Source: Phaseolus vulgaris
Lineage: Eukaryota; Streptophyta; Magnoliopsida; Fabales; Fabaceae
Direction: 5' to 3'
Length of the DNA: 64,000 nucleotides
Assembly (NCBI RefSeq): GCF_000499845.2
Contig: NW_027174128.1
Coordinates: 1 to 64,000 of the forward strand
Below the pieces are notes generated by a model. It saw only the letters and a list, made by a program, of their open reading frames with translations. It did not search any database and was not told where the DNA came from. The position numbers and the translations under genes are program-made. Shown here in pieces: positions 30,639-41,972 of this stretch. Within the stretch, counting starts at the first letter, position 1; every line of letters starts with the position of its first letter.

Positions 30639-31607
30639 TGATATGATTCCAATAGCACAATATGAATGATTCTTGACATTCTTAGGAATCAACTTGAGTT
30701 GGATATGAGGTAGGCACTTTTTGATAGAATTGAATCAAGGTTCTATGTTCAAGAACTCACCAAGACTAGTACCAAAACCCAAACTCACATGGAAGATCCA
30801 TGTATTGTCAATTTAATCAACACAACAACTAGAAATGAAGAAGAAGAAAAGAGGAAAAGCAAATGTAAAAGGAACCGAAGCAAAACAGCAAAGGAAACTA
30901 GAATACCGAACTGAAAATGCAAAGAACACAAGCTAAGACATGAACATAAAAGGAGAAAGAAGGAAGGACAAGAGAAAGCTCATGAAGATGGAGGGATTGG
31001 TTGGATGATCACGCCACTTAGAGGATGAAGACTCCAAGATGAGTGTGCTATGCCGCCACTTGAGGTAACCAAGAACTCTCAAGATAAGACTAAGTGAGGA
31101 AGGCACAAAGCTCTCCAATTCTCTCTCAAATTGAGTAGAGTTTCTCTAATTCAAAATTTAAATCTGAAAAATACAAAGGAAGCACCTTAATTTATAGGCT
31201 AAGAGGTGCTGACATGTAAAGCTAAAACAAATGCAAATTCCCCCCAAATGACATGAAAGTTGGCACCAACTATAGCATGAGGAAGGTGTGACTTCCTCTC
31301 TTAGTTTGGCACTTCCCTATTTACGTCTACACCTCTCTACTAAACGCACACCCCCCTAAGTTTCCTAAACTAAAGACCTAAAAATGATTTTACAAAAGAG
31401 GTTTCTTATGTTTCCCTCTAAGCACCTTCAAACAAAGAAATTACAAAAAGAGAAAACAAACGTCCATTAGCTCCTAAAGCCTTGAACATGCTCCTTGTAA
31501 GCCTTTGAGGTGGGCTATTAACTCCATGAGCGTCCTCCATTTGAGCCTCAACCTCTTCTTGCTCTTGATGATTGGCCTCCATGTCCACTTGAGCTTGATC
31601 TCCATCA
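30639..31607 (-). repeat. 5' LTR of element E
   Basis: This 969-bp LTR carries a fuller copy of the U3 coding tail than its partner, including the C-terminal PPQRLTRSMFKALG, from which the 3' LTR has lost part. Confidence 0.88.
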
Positions 31608-32561
31608 ATTAGTCTTTTCAAAAGATGAGGCTCAAGCCCAAAGCCCAAGCCCAAGAAGGCCAAAGCCCAAGAAGCCCAAGCCCAAGCATTAAATAAAAGA
31701 GCATCATTTGAATTAATTTTGTATAGTTGTAGGAGGTGTGAATATTAAATAAAAAGTGTGAATAGTTAGGGGGGGTGTAGATGCATTTTAGGAGGTGCTG
31801 AAAATAGGAAGTGAGTCACACTTACTTCATGACTAGGTGGCACCAATTTGCATTTGAATTTTGAGGGAACTTTGAGTTTCATTTGTGTTTCTTTCCAGCC
31901 CTCTTCTATTATAAATAGAGAGGTTGGGCTCTTGTAAATTGAGAATTTGATAATTGATATAGAGAAACTCTACTCGTTTGGAGAGAGATTTGTGTGAGAT
32001 TTGGATCTCCTTGCTTAGTCTCATCGTGTGAGCTTTTCGAGAGCTTCAAGTGGCGGCTTCCTTCATTCATCTTGGGACTCCATCACCAAGTGGCGTGAGC
32101 AACTCCAATTCCCATTCCAGCCGATCTTCAATCACCTAAGTCTCCTTCCTTTCATCTCCATTTCTGTTTTCAATCGGTAGCCTAGAATTCTTAAGTGTTA
32201 TTCATCTTTTCACCATTTAATTTTGTGTTCATATGCTGTTTCTTAAGTTTTTGTTCGGTGCTTTGTGTTCTTGGTTCAGTTTTGATTGGTAATCTTGTTC
32301 CATGGATGTTCACAAGGAGAGAGCACTCTTAATTGAGTTTGGAACATGATTTGGACGGCTATGTCTCCATTGATGATTCCTTAAGCTTCCTTGAGTCCAA
32401 TTCTATTTTCAGCATTCTGTTTTGTTCTTGTTTTCCTTTCAATTCGGCCGAGTGTTTGTGATAAAGACATGGCACTCATTGTTCAATGAGTTTGACTTCT
32501 CTCTTGGATAGCATTATCCTCCATTGAGATGACCTTACGTCTCCTTAAAGTGTTGTTTCTT
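31608..32561 (+). repeat. 3' LTR of element D, remainder
   Basis: It resumes with the ATTAG duplication and matches 24838-25768 of the 5' LTR. It ends at TGTTTCTT, some 30 bases short, where LINE sequence starts. Confidence 0.85.
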
Positions 32562-33300
32562 TAGCCTGGAATTAAGCAGTTTTATTCTACTATACTTGAT
32601 TATTTTTCTTGGATGGTTGGTACAGGCATTCTGATGGTGTTAGCATTCCAGATACAGTCTTTCAGTTTTGGACAGATTGTGATTGGAATATTCCCTTGTC
32701 TTTAAAGAAGATGCCTCATTTTTGTTAGGGAGGAACAGGATATTCTAATTGGTTACTGGTAAAGTTCTTCGTCCTCTTCCTGTTAGATAGGAGTTCCCTT
32801 TGCCAGGTTGGGTTAAAATTAACATTGGTGGGGCTGCTAGGGGATATCCTAGTCTTGCTACTTGTGGAGGTATTTCCCATGGGAGTATGTGAGAGTTTAT
32901 TGGTCTTTTCTCTATGTTTCATGAATTCCAAATTGCTATGATTGCTAAGTTTTATGGAGTTATACATGCTATGAATGAAGCTCAAAATATGGGGCTTACT
33001 AATGTATGGCTTGAATGTGATTCTGCCTTGGTTTTTGTTGCGTTTACTACTAGGACTAGTGTTCCGTGGATGCCTCGTAATCGATGAAATACTTGTCTTA
33101 ATTACTGTGGTAAAATCAGGTTTAGGGTTACTCATATTTTTTGTGAAAGGAATTTGTGTGCTGATAAGTTGGATAATTTAGGATTTATTCATAGAGAATC
33201 ATTTCATTGGAATAATAGGCTTCCATTTAGTCTCTTCTTAGAATTCTTTATAAATATGTATAGCCTACCTATGTATTTTTTTGTTAACATATGGGTTTTG
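32562..33300 (+). pseudogene. LINE (non-LTR retrotransposon) RNase H end
   Basis: The translation reads WVKINIGGAARGYPSLATCGG, then KFYGVIHAMNEAQNMGLTNV with WLECDSALV and CADKLDNLGF, a plant LINE RNase H domain (about 32808-33180). The residues GGAARG, E in the helix and ECDSA are recognisable, although the first Asp of the domain reads Gly. Several stops interrupt it, near 32888 and 33085. T-rich sequence follows (33290-33360). Only the 3' end is present, as is usual for LINE copies. Confidence 0.75.
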
Positions 33301-33429
33301 GTCTAGTCCCCCCATATTTTTTTGTATTTTATTTCTTTTTATCTTTTTTAATAATACTTTTTTGATGTGATGGTAGATGATTGTTATTACTTGAGATGTC
33401 ATCCTAGCTGAGATGTCAAGTTGCATAGG

Positions 33430-34016
33430 GATGCCTAACACGAAAGATTTTATAAAAAAATTATCACCAATCCCCTCTCCTACTACTATACCACTTCTAG
33501 TGGTAATTACATTAACATGTTCCTTGGGGTTGGTCTGTGTGCTAACTGAAGGATATAGTGGTTGTTGTTGTTGCTGAAAAAGACCTTGTTTGTTAGATGG
33601 ACAAACATCTTGTTTCCACCAAAATTTTTGATTTTGATTGCTTGTCCAACCTTGAGGATAATTGTTATTGTTAGAGAAACCGCTTTCCTTCCCTGGTTGC
33701 CCATGTAATTCACTTATGCTTCAGATGAATTATTTTGGTAAGAACAATGACCAATGGGATGATCACCTCTACAAAAATTATACCTTATTGATTGATTCTG
33801 ACTCTGAAAATATTACACAACTTGTAACTATTGTGGCAGTTTAGCCATTTGTGTAGTTAATGCCTCAAGCTGTTATGTCAAAATTTTATTATGAGCCAGA
33901 ATTGCATGAAGTATTCAACTCTAACAATCCTTTCTTCTGAATACCATATATATATCATGTTAGGCTTGATAATCTATTGATGTTAATGTGTCAATAATCT
34001 TTGTTTCCTATTCTAC
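33430..34016 (-). pseudogene. gag: Athila gag, C-terminal part (element K, left of insertion F)
   Basis: The minus-strand reading contains TLTSIDYQA and later NYMGNQGRKAVSL and KNFGGNKMFVHLTNKVFF, the linker after the gag domain in Athila, as in the plus-strand copy at 22600-23080. It is heavily mutated. Its other half lies beyond element F at 51203, and the TCTAC duplication proves that the two were once continuous. The left boundary against the LINE remnant is blurred. Confidence 0.7.
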
Positions 34017-34770
34017 TGTACCGTCCCGTACCCGGGCATTGACAAAGTCAAGGTCAAAGTCAACGAACAGGTCAAAGTCAACGTAAAGCGCGCCAAGGTA
34101 AGGCGTCGCCCAGGTAAGGCGTCGCCTAGCAGGGCATCGCCGAGATGGGGGCGCCGCCCAACGGAGGGTGTCACCGAGATGGAATGGCACAAGGGCAAGG
34201 TGACCACGGCGCTGCTCCCTGATACCCATGGGTAGGAAAGACCATGGAGGAGGCGACGCCGTGGGAAGGCCCCAAACCCTGGATAACTAGGGAACAGTAA
34301 TAAAGAGGAGAGAAAGGTGGCTTCAAGGCCATAGCAACAACACCAGTGTAGGGCAGCCTGACTCGAGAAGTACCCCTGCCGCCCCAGAGACGCCTTTGGG
34401 ACAGATACGACTCGAGAGGAAGGTCACGCCCAGGGTAGCCGGGTGCAGGGTACAAGAGGAAGGCAGATACGCTCTCAAAGTAAGTGACTAGATGATTGGG
34501 GGCATGAGTTGGCACCCAAAAAGTCACCCCTAGCGTAGTAGCACTCCCAAGCAGGAGGACTCACACGTAGGAGCGTCCCCAGATGGGCAGAAACGCCCCC
34601 AGATGGGGTCACGGCGTCTTGAGGCCCTCCACGTGTACGACAGCCATGTCAGAATAGAAACACCCTCTAGTCAGGTGCCAGGTAATTAAAGTCATTCAAT
34701 ACAGTTTCCGTTTCGAACATTCAGGTACTATAATGGCTCCCAAGCGTTTCAACGTCTTAAATGCGCTACG
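34017..34770 (+). repeat. 5' LTR of element F, first two thirds
   Basis: It matches 50000-50755 closely and then departs abruptly after GCTACGTTTT. The TATA and U5 parts are missing. Confidence 0.88.
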
Positions 34771-35315
34771 TTTTTTATCCGATCGGTCATCGGTAGTCGA
34801 TGACGTCAGCATCAGAGAACCACGTGGACCACTCGCAGGGTGACACGTGGACCAGGTGGCAGAGAGATCAGGGGGACGATCGCCAAGAGAGGTGATCGGT
34901 GATCAGTAACCAAGTGACCACCGACAGATCAGGCGGCAGAGAGGTCGGGGGACAGATCATCCAGAATGGTGATCGGTGGTCAGTAGCCAAGTGGCCACCA
35001 ACAGACCAGTTCTCAGACTAACGCCTGAAGGCAGAACGCGAGAAACAGATAAACACTGATCAGTCATCGGGGTATTGTCATCGGGGTCTCGTGTTACACG
35101 CAGTTAAACTGGGAATGAGGTTCCCAGCGAGAGTGTTACGCATGGATCTCGCATGAGCACACCTCAGGGAATCATGCACGAGAGTGGCCTGAGGGAACTA
35201 GTAAACCAGTCAGTGGTTGGTGATTCCCTCAACCCATTACGTGCATGGCATCGTGAAGGGTAAGCTGTATACGCAGAGAGCAACGTTTGGTGAGTGTGCC
35301 TAGACTAGCCAATTA
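34771..35315 (+). repeat. Unassigned, possibly another Tat LTR start
   Basis: The first bases, TATCCGATCGGTCATCGG followed by TAGTCGATGACGTCAGC, loosely resemble the start of LTR J (TGTACCGATCAGGTCATCGG then GTGTGATGACGTGG). Direct repeats of GGTGATCGGTGRTCAGTARCC occur at about 34899 and 34971. No ORF is visible. It ends where element G begins. Confidence 0.35.
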
Positions 35316-37736
35316 CTGATGTGGCCTGCAGCGAGGAGTTTCTGTGTTTCATCCCTGATCGCCTGCCTCCTCTCCTCGTTGAATTTTCTTCTCCTTTGTC
35401 GCACCGGTCTCACCATGTTGTCCATCGCCAGATGATGGCACAAGAAGTCGGGATCGATCCCGGAAAGCGGACCAAGCAAACGCGTCCAGATGCCGCTCAA
35501 TCACCTTGGCGATCTGGTCCTGGAGATCGACCTCCAGAGATCTTCCGAGCTTGAAGATTTTCCCTCCGATCTCCTTCTCGAGCCACTGCTCAACAGGTTT
35601 GGGCCTGGATTCTCTGGCGATCACCGCCCTGGCGATTCCCTGTTCCCTTGCTTCCTCGGGGCGATTCCGCGCCTCTTCCTCTTCCAGGCCAGCATTCCTC
35701 TCCCCTAGCTCAGCGTCTATCATCTCTACATCCCTTCCGGCAGCCTCCTCTGTTACCGGCGGTCTGGGCTTCACACCGGGAGGTGGGGTGGTTGTTACAT
35801 AACTCACTGATCTTTTGTTTTTCAGGCTATTCTCATAGCACCTTTTCGCTTCTTTCTGATCAGACTTGATCGTGATCACCACCCCTTCCATGGACGGCAA
35901 CTTCACCTTCATGTGCCGTGTCGACGAAATGGCGCCTATCCTGTTAAGAGTGGGCCTTCCCAACAGGATGTTATATGCTGAAGGGGCGTTTACGATGAGG
36001 TACTTGATTTTCTCCGTCCTCGACTCAGCCTCATCTGTAAACGTGGTTCTCAGCTCAATGTACCCCCTGACCTCCACCTGGTCGCCAGCGAACCCATATA
36101 AGCACCCTCCATAGGGCCTTAGCTGGTCAAGGGGCAACTCCAGCTGCGTGAAAGTCGGCCAGAACATCACGTCTGCCGAGCTTCCTTGGTCCACCAGGAC
36201 TCTGTGGACCTTCCTCCCTGCTGTTACCAACGAAATAACTATGGGATCGTTGTCATGAGGCACAACGTCCCGAAGATCCTGCTTTGTGAACGTAATGTCC
36301 ACTTCCGGCGAGTGATCTTCAAACATGTCCACTGTCATCACCGATCGCGCATACTTTTTCCTCTGCGATGCGGTGCATCCACCACCTGAGAACCCCCCTG
36401 CAATGGTGTGGATCTCCCCGTGGATAGGCATCTCGTGTTGCTGGGCTTCTCCACCTGCTGGCTGGGAACTCGACGCTCCCCCCGTCCTTCTATCCAGCAG
36501 ATAGTCATTTAGGAACCCGCTCTTAACCAGATCGTCGAGCTGATACCCCAAAGACAAACACGAGTCCAAGGTGTGGCCAAAACATTGGTGGAACTCGCAC
36601 CAGGCGTCCGGCTTTGACCCCAGCACCTTGTCGCCCACCTTCTCGGGCGCCTTCAACCTAGCAGATATGTTAGGGATAGCGATCAGGTCCGCTAGTCCCA
36701 TGACAAATTTGTGCTTAGGCGGGCGATTGTACTCCCGGCGTGCTGGTTGCTGGCGTGCTGGTTGTTGGCGCGCTTGGCTTCTTCCCTTGTTTCTCCTGTC
36801 GTAAGGATGACGAGTCCTCTGGTCTTTTCTGGCCGCCGCCGCCGTTTCCAGCACCCTCTGCGGCTGGATCCTGGTCTGGGCGCGTGGCCTGGCGGGAGCC
36901 ACGCTGCCTCTCTTCTCGGCGACTTCACTCTCGTCGGCGATGTGGGCCACCGCAAGCCGCCTGACTTCAGCAAACGTTGCTGGATGAGCCCTGATCAAGG
37001 CCTCGCAGAATGGCCCTGGCTGCACGCCCTTCTTGAAGGCATAGACCAGCATTTCTTCATCCTTGGCCGGCGATCTGACCATCTGCGCTCCGAAGCGATT
37101 GAGGTAGTCTCTGAGGGACTCCCCATGGTACTGCCTTATATCAAACAGATCATAGGACACCCTGGGCGGTGCCTTATTCACAATGTACTGCTCGACAAAG
37201 ATTTTCGAGAACTGTTGAAAATTGGTTATGTGGCCGTTAGGCAGGCTCACAAACCACTCCATCGCCGTTCCCTGGAGCGTACTCACGAACATCTTGCAGT
37301 AGACGGCGTCTGACCCTCCCGACAGCATCATCTGCGTGTGGAACGTGGTCAGATGAGCCTCTGGATCCTCCACGCCGGTAAAGACAGCCTTAACCGGAAC
37401 CACGCTCGTGGGAATAGGCGTGTCGGTAATCGCCTGAACGAAAGGCATTGGGAAAACACGAGGTGGCGTAGACGGCGCCGCCTCTTCAACAGAAGAACGT
37501 CCTTGTTGCTCCTGAAGAGCTCGACGCAGCTCCTCAGTCACCTTGCTGAGCTCCTCGTTTCTGGCGCGAGAGGCGACCAGGTCCTCATGTATCCTTGCCT
37601 GCTCTACGCGCGAGGCTTCCACAGTTGCCTGCAACGAGCGCATCATCTCTGCCATCTGCGCCATGGTCATGGCGGCGTCGCCTTCAGCAGCGACAGGCGC
37701 CACGGGATTGGAACGATTGCTTCTCATTTTTCTCAT
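35316..37736 (-). pseudogene. gag-pol: Gag-protease part of a Tat polyprotein, element G
   Basis: The reading frame starts with MRKMRSNRSNPVAPV and stays open for about 790 residues, matching element A nearly residue for residue: gag domain, CEFHQCFGHTLDSC knuckle and protease VDQGSSADV. An 8-bp deletion near 35470 shifts the frame just before the RT region. After the shift the reading GIDPDFLCHHLAMDN continues in another frame to AAGHI, where the element is truncated. RT, both RNases H and integrase are missing. Confidence 0.92.
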
Positions 37737-37964
37737 TAACTTCAGCGTACCACAGGAATACAGCAAACAACACTTCAACCACGATCGAATCAGCGATCAA
37801 TCGGAGAAAACTCAAGAAACTGCGCAAACTCACCGAACGAAATTCAAAGAAACTGCGAACGACGGTTGCACCAGCGCACAAACACGCAGAAAACTTCGTA
37901 AACCTCCAAGAACCCACGCTGTGGATGGGAGCAAGTTTTACACGGCCCCACGGTGGGCGCCTGA

Positions 37965-38758
37965 TGATCCTGCCTGTTGACCGGAACGCTGGAGAATGCC
38001 TCGTCAAAGGATCGACGTGCGCACCGCTTCTCACCTTCGCTCCTCTCCGGGATCTACTTCAAGAACCTGCAAAGAAACGATACGGCGCCGCTGCGGCCGA
38101 TCGCACTCCGACGCTCAAGTCAGTGACGGTATCACCAAATATTAAGAACAAGAACCGTGCAAATCCTCTCTCACAATCAGCTCTATCACTCGCAAGCGTA
38201 AAGTGTATGAACTGAACGTGCGTACCTCAGAAAGTCTGTTAAGAACTCTTATATACCTGGTGGCTTTCTCTCTCCTGGCAGTTACAGACTTGGACACGTG
38301 GCTCGCATCCAACTGTACACGTGCCATCATCTGGAGGCTCCCTGACTTGGCGCTGCTTCTGCTCTCATTTTGGCTAAGTTACTTATGCATGGTACTGCCC
38401 AGTGCATAGCTAACTTAGGAGTGCGATCTCTACTGGAACTGGCGAGTTAGGGGCCTTCATACACCTTCCCTGTGGTCTCGCCGGCCGCCTTCATAATCTG
38501 CTTCTCCTTCATCTTCGGCGATGTGCTTGTTCTGGCGATCTCCGACTGCTTGGTCGCCTGGGTCTACATCTGGCGACTTCATCTTCAACCTGGCGATCGC
38601 CTATTCTGGTAAGCTGGAAATCGGAACACGCCAACTTAACAACTGGCGACTACACATGCCTCCCGTCTTCCTTCCTATCTGCCAACCTGGCGCCTTGTCA
38701 ACATGCCTACACTGTAGTAGGATGCCACGTCATCATACCCGACCACCAAGGCGGTACA
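37965..38758 (-). repeat. 5' LTR of element G
   Basis: The 794-bp LTR is of the A family with the TATA-bearing segment intact (minus strand GGTATATAAGAGTTC near 38250). The primer site lies at 37947-37964 on its left. Confidence 0.9.
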
Positions 38759-41502
38759 GGATGAATGCAAGACTGCGTTTATGACCGAACGGTCGTGCTA
38801 TTGCTACAAGGTCATGCCATTCGGGTTAAAGAATGCGGGGGCTACCTACCAGCGGCTCATGGACAGGGTGCTCTCGCCCATGCTGGGAAGGAACGTACAC
38901 GCCTATGTAGATGATATGGTGGTTACGTCCGAAGAGAAGAAGCATCATGCAGCTGATCTGGAAGAGCTATTCACCACCATTGCCAAGTACAGGCTGAAGC
39001 TCAACCCTGAGAAATGCATTTTCGGTGTGGAGGCTGGGAAGTTCTTGGGTTTCCTCTTGACAGAGCAGGGAATCGAAGCTAACCCGGAGAAGTGTGCGGC
39101 GATCGTGGCAATGAGGAGGTGCAGCAGCTCACCGGTCGCTTGGCAGCTCTGTCCCGGTTTATGTCCGCTGGAGGGGAGAAAGGTCACCCATACTTCCAGT
39201 GTCTCAAACGCAACAACAGATTTCTTTGGACACAGGAGTGCGAGGAGGCCTTCATCAGGTTTAACGTTCATCAAGTTAAACCTCAGGTAGGCATCCCTCT
39301 TCGTCTATATTTTGTTGTGACGGAAAGAGCAGTCAGCTCAGTCCTGGTGCAAGAGCAGGACCAGGCCCAGAGGCCTGTTTACTTCGTGAGTAAAGTGCTG
39401 CAAGGCCCTGAAACAAGATACCAAGCCCTCGAGAAGGCTGCTCTGGCGGTGGTGTTTTCAGCCAGAAGACTCAGGCATTATTTCCACAGCTTCACAGTGG
39501 TGGTGATGACTGATCTGCCTATCCAGAACGTATTGAAGAAACCTGATGTAGCAGGCAGGATGGTCAAATGGGCAGTAGAATTGTAAGAATTTGATATTCA
39601 GTACGAGCCCCGAGGACCGATCAAGGGGCAGGTGTTGGCGGACTTTGTAGTCGAGCTATCATCAATCGCGACACCTGCAGAAGGGCTAGATTTCCGATGG
39701 GTGTTATCGGTGGATGGCTCCTCTAATCAGCAGGGAAGCGGCGCTGGAGTCATCCTGGAAGGACCAAATGGGGTACTGATCGAGCAGTCCCTCCGCTTTG
39801 CCTTCAAAGCTAGCAACAATCAGGCGGAGTATGAGGCCCTGATCGCAGGAATGTTGCTAGCAAGAGAAATGGGAGCAAGAAATCTGCTGGCCAAGAGCGA
39901 TTCGTTACTGGTCACCGGGCAGGTTACGGGGGAGTTCCAAGCAAAGGATCCCCAGATGGCAGCCTACCTGGAGTATGTGCAGCTCCTGAAGACGTCCTTC
40001 ACCGAGTTTGAGTTAGTGCACGTGCCAAGAGAGCAAAATGCCCGAGCAGACCTGCTTGCCAAGCTGGCCAGCTCAGGCAAGGGGGGGAAGCAGAGGACTG
40101 TCATTCAGGAGACCCTGAAGGTGCCGCGCGCGTTCGTATCAGACAACCAAGTGCTTCATGTATACAAGTCAATGGAGCGTCTAACGATCGGTCATCGGTC
40201 GTTGACCCAAGAAACGCTAAGAGCACCGAGGGTGAGATCGCGACCCTCAAAGACCAATGAGTTGATGGAGGTCCATGCGGAGAAGGAACCCGACACCTGG
40301 ATGACGCCATACCAGCTATACTTAGAATATGGTGTACTCCCGCTCGATCTGGCAGAGGCAAAAAGAACAAAGAGGGGTTCAAGTAAGTTTACTCTTATAG
40401 ATGGAAGCCTATTTAGATTTGGATTTTCTCACCCTGTGCAGATCTGTGTACACGGCGAGCAATGCACCAGACTCATGTCTGAGCTGCACGAGGGGGTGTG
40501 CGGAAGCCACGTAGGTGGTCGCGCTTTGGCAAGTAGAATACTCCGCGCGGGGTACTACTGGCCAAAGCTGAAGGAAGATTGCATAAGGTTTGCTCAGCGA
40601 TGCAAACAGTGTCAACTGCATGCAGACTGGCACAAGGCACCCCCTGAGGAGTTGAGGTCCATCCATAGCCCGTGGCCATTCCATACATGGGGGATTGACA
40701 TCCTAGGACCCTTTCCCCTGGCGACAAGGCAGATGAAGTTCCTCATCGTGGCCATCGAGTATTTCACCAAGTGGGTGGAGGCAGAGCCAGTCGCACACAT
40801 CACCGCATAGAAAGTCGAACACTTCGTCTGGAAAAACATTGTCTGCCGCTTCGGAATACCCAAGAGGCTGGTTTCCGACAATGGCACCCAGTTCACAAGT
40901 CATCAGCTGAGGAAGATGTGTGAAGAGTTAAAGATACAACAGGTCTTCGCTTCAGTGGAGCACCCACAAACCAATGGGCAGGTGGAGTCAGCAAATCGAG
41001 TGCTGCTCAGGGGGCTGAAGTGAAGACTAGACAAGGCCAAAGGAGGCTGGGCAGAGGAGGTCCCCAGAATTGTATGGTCTTATCACACCACCCCACAGTC
41101 CAGCACCCATGAGACACCTTTCAGCCTTGTCTATGGGACAGACGCCATGATTCCTGTGGAGATACAGGAGAGCTCCCCCAGGTTCTTGAACTTCGTTGCT
41201 GAAGAGTCCAACGAAGAGCGTAAGGTGAATCTGGATCTGCTAGAGTCAGTGCTGAAGCTGTGAAGAGAAGAGTAGAGCGGAGGCACAACTCTAAAGTGAG
41301 GCCCAGGCGCTTCCAGGAAGGTGATCTGGTGATGAGAAAGGCGCATCAGAATGACATGCAGAACAAGTTATCCCCAAAGTGGACAGGCCCGTACAGAGTG
41401 GTGGAGACATTGAAGAACGGAGCCTATCGCCTAGAGACTTTGGAGGGAGGAGCAATCCCCAGAACGTGGAATGCCACCCATTTAAAATTTTATTTCAGTT
41501 AA
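38759..41502 (+). pseudogene. pol: Tat pol pseudogene 1 in F (RT to integrase)
   Basis: The domain order is RT from DECKTAFMTERS with YVDD intact, Ty3 RNase H, archaeal-type RNase H (VDGSSNQQGSGAG, NQAEYEAL, NARADLLAKLA), integrase zinc finger and core, and a GPY-type C-terminus. Damage: a deletion and frame change near 39114, TAA at 39584-39586, TAG at 40808-40810, TGA at 41021-41023 and a deletion near 41246. RT sequence upstream of the YVDD block is cut off by the LTR of G. Confidence 0.9.
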
Positions 41503-41972
41503 AGTTGTACAGTAATGGCGTTCTCGCGCTAAAAGATACATGCTTTGTATGTGGTGGAAACAGTTGAACAGACAAGGGGGCACTCTTTTCCCTAAGGAGG
41601 GTTTTTAACGAGGCCACCCAATTAAAGAAAAATTTCCAGCATATCAAGTGTGCTCAAGTATTAAAGTTAAAATCCTCCTTGCCCCAGGTGCAAGTGCAGG
41701 TGATTGGTTGGGCCCTACTTGCCCTAGGCGCAAGTACTGGCACCGATCTAAGTCTTCCTCACCCCAGGAGTGAGCGCAAGCAGTTAAAGGTTTGAAAAGC
41801 CAGGGGTGCTAGTAAGACCAAGGGAGGGAAAGGAAAGGTTTTGACAAAACGTCCTTACCCACTTGGCATGCACCAATATTGGCCCAGTAAGACTCTTAGT
41901 CCGAAGCCCGACGTCGGTAAAGGAGGTGCATCTTACGAAAGCCCGACATCTTACGAAAGCCCGACGTCGGAT
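41503..41972 (+). other. 3'-UTR of pol pseudogene 1 and junction to pol pseudogene 2
   Basis: The conserved post-pol block GGGGGCACTCTTTTCCCTAA with GGAGGGTTTTTAACGAGGCC stands at 41575-41620. A short repeat stretch of CTTACGAAAGCCCGAC units at 41932-41971 marks the join to the second pol segment. Confidence 0.6.

Larger units (their letters stand above)
28020..31607 (-). mobile_element. Element E: internally deleted Ty3/gypsy element in the LTR of D
   Basis: LTRs at 28020-28961 and 30639-31607 flank a minus-strand interior with a primer site, leader and integrase part of pol. Gag, protease and RT are missing. The target duplication ATTAG stands at 28015-28019 and 31608-31612, and the host LTR of D reads continuously once E is removed, which makes the boundaries certain. 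Confidence 0.93.
24777..32561 (+). mobile_element. Element D: internally deleted Ty3/gypsy element hosting two later insertions
   Basis: A 5' LTR (24777-25795), a short protease/RT-start frame, a spacer, a purine tract and a 3' LTR (27946-28019 plus 31608-32561) make up the element. Leader and gag are missing: protease sequence starts four bases after the LTR. A solo Tat LTR (25850-27089) and element E (28020-31607) interrupt it. The 3' LTR lacks its last 30 or so bases at a LINE junction, so no target duplication can be read. Confidence 0.85.
35316..38758 (-). mobile_element. Element G: truncated reverse-oriented Tat element (A family)
   Basis: A complete 5' LTR (37965-38758), a primer site and gag plus protease are nearly identical to element A. 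The copy stops 5' of the RT core at 35316, and no 3' LTR is present. Plus-strand Tat RT starts immediately after its LTR at 38759. Confidence 0.88.

Noticed and set aside
32725..33135. 136-codon minus-strand frame
   Set aside because: It is antisense to the LINE RNase H and has no family resemblance.
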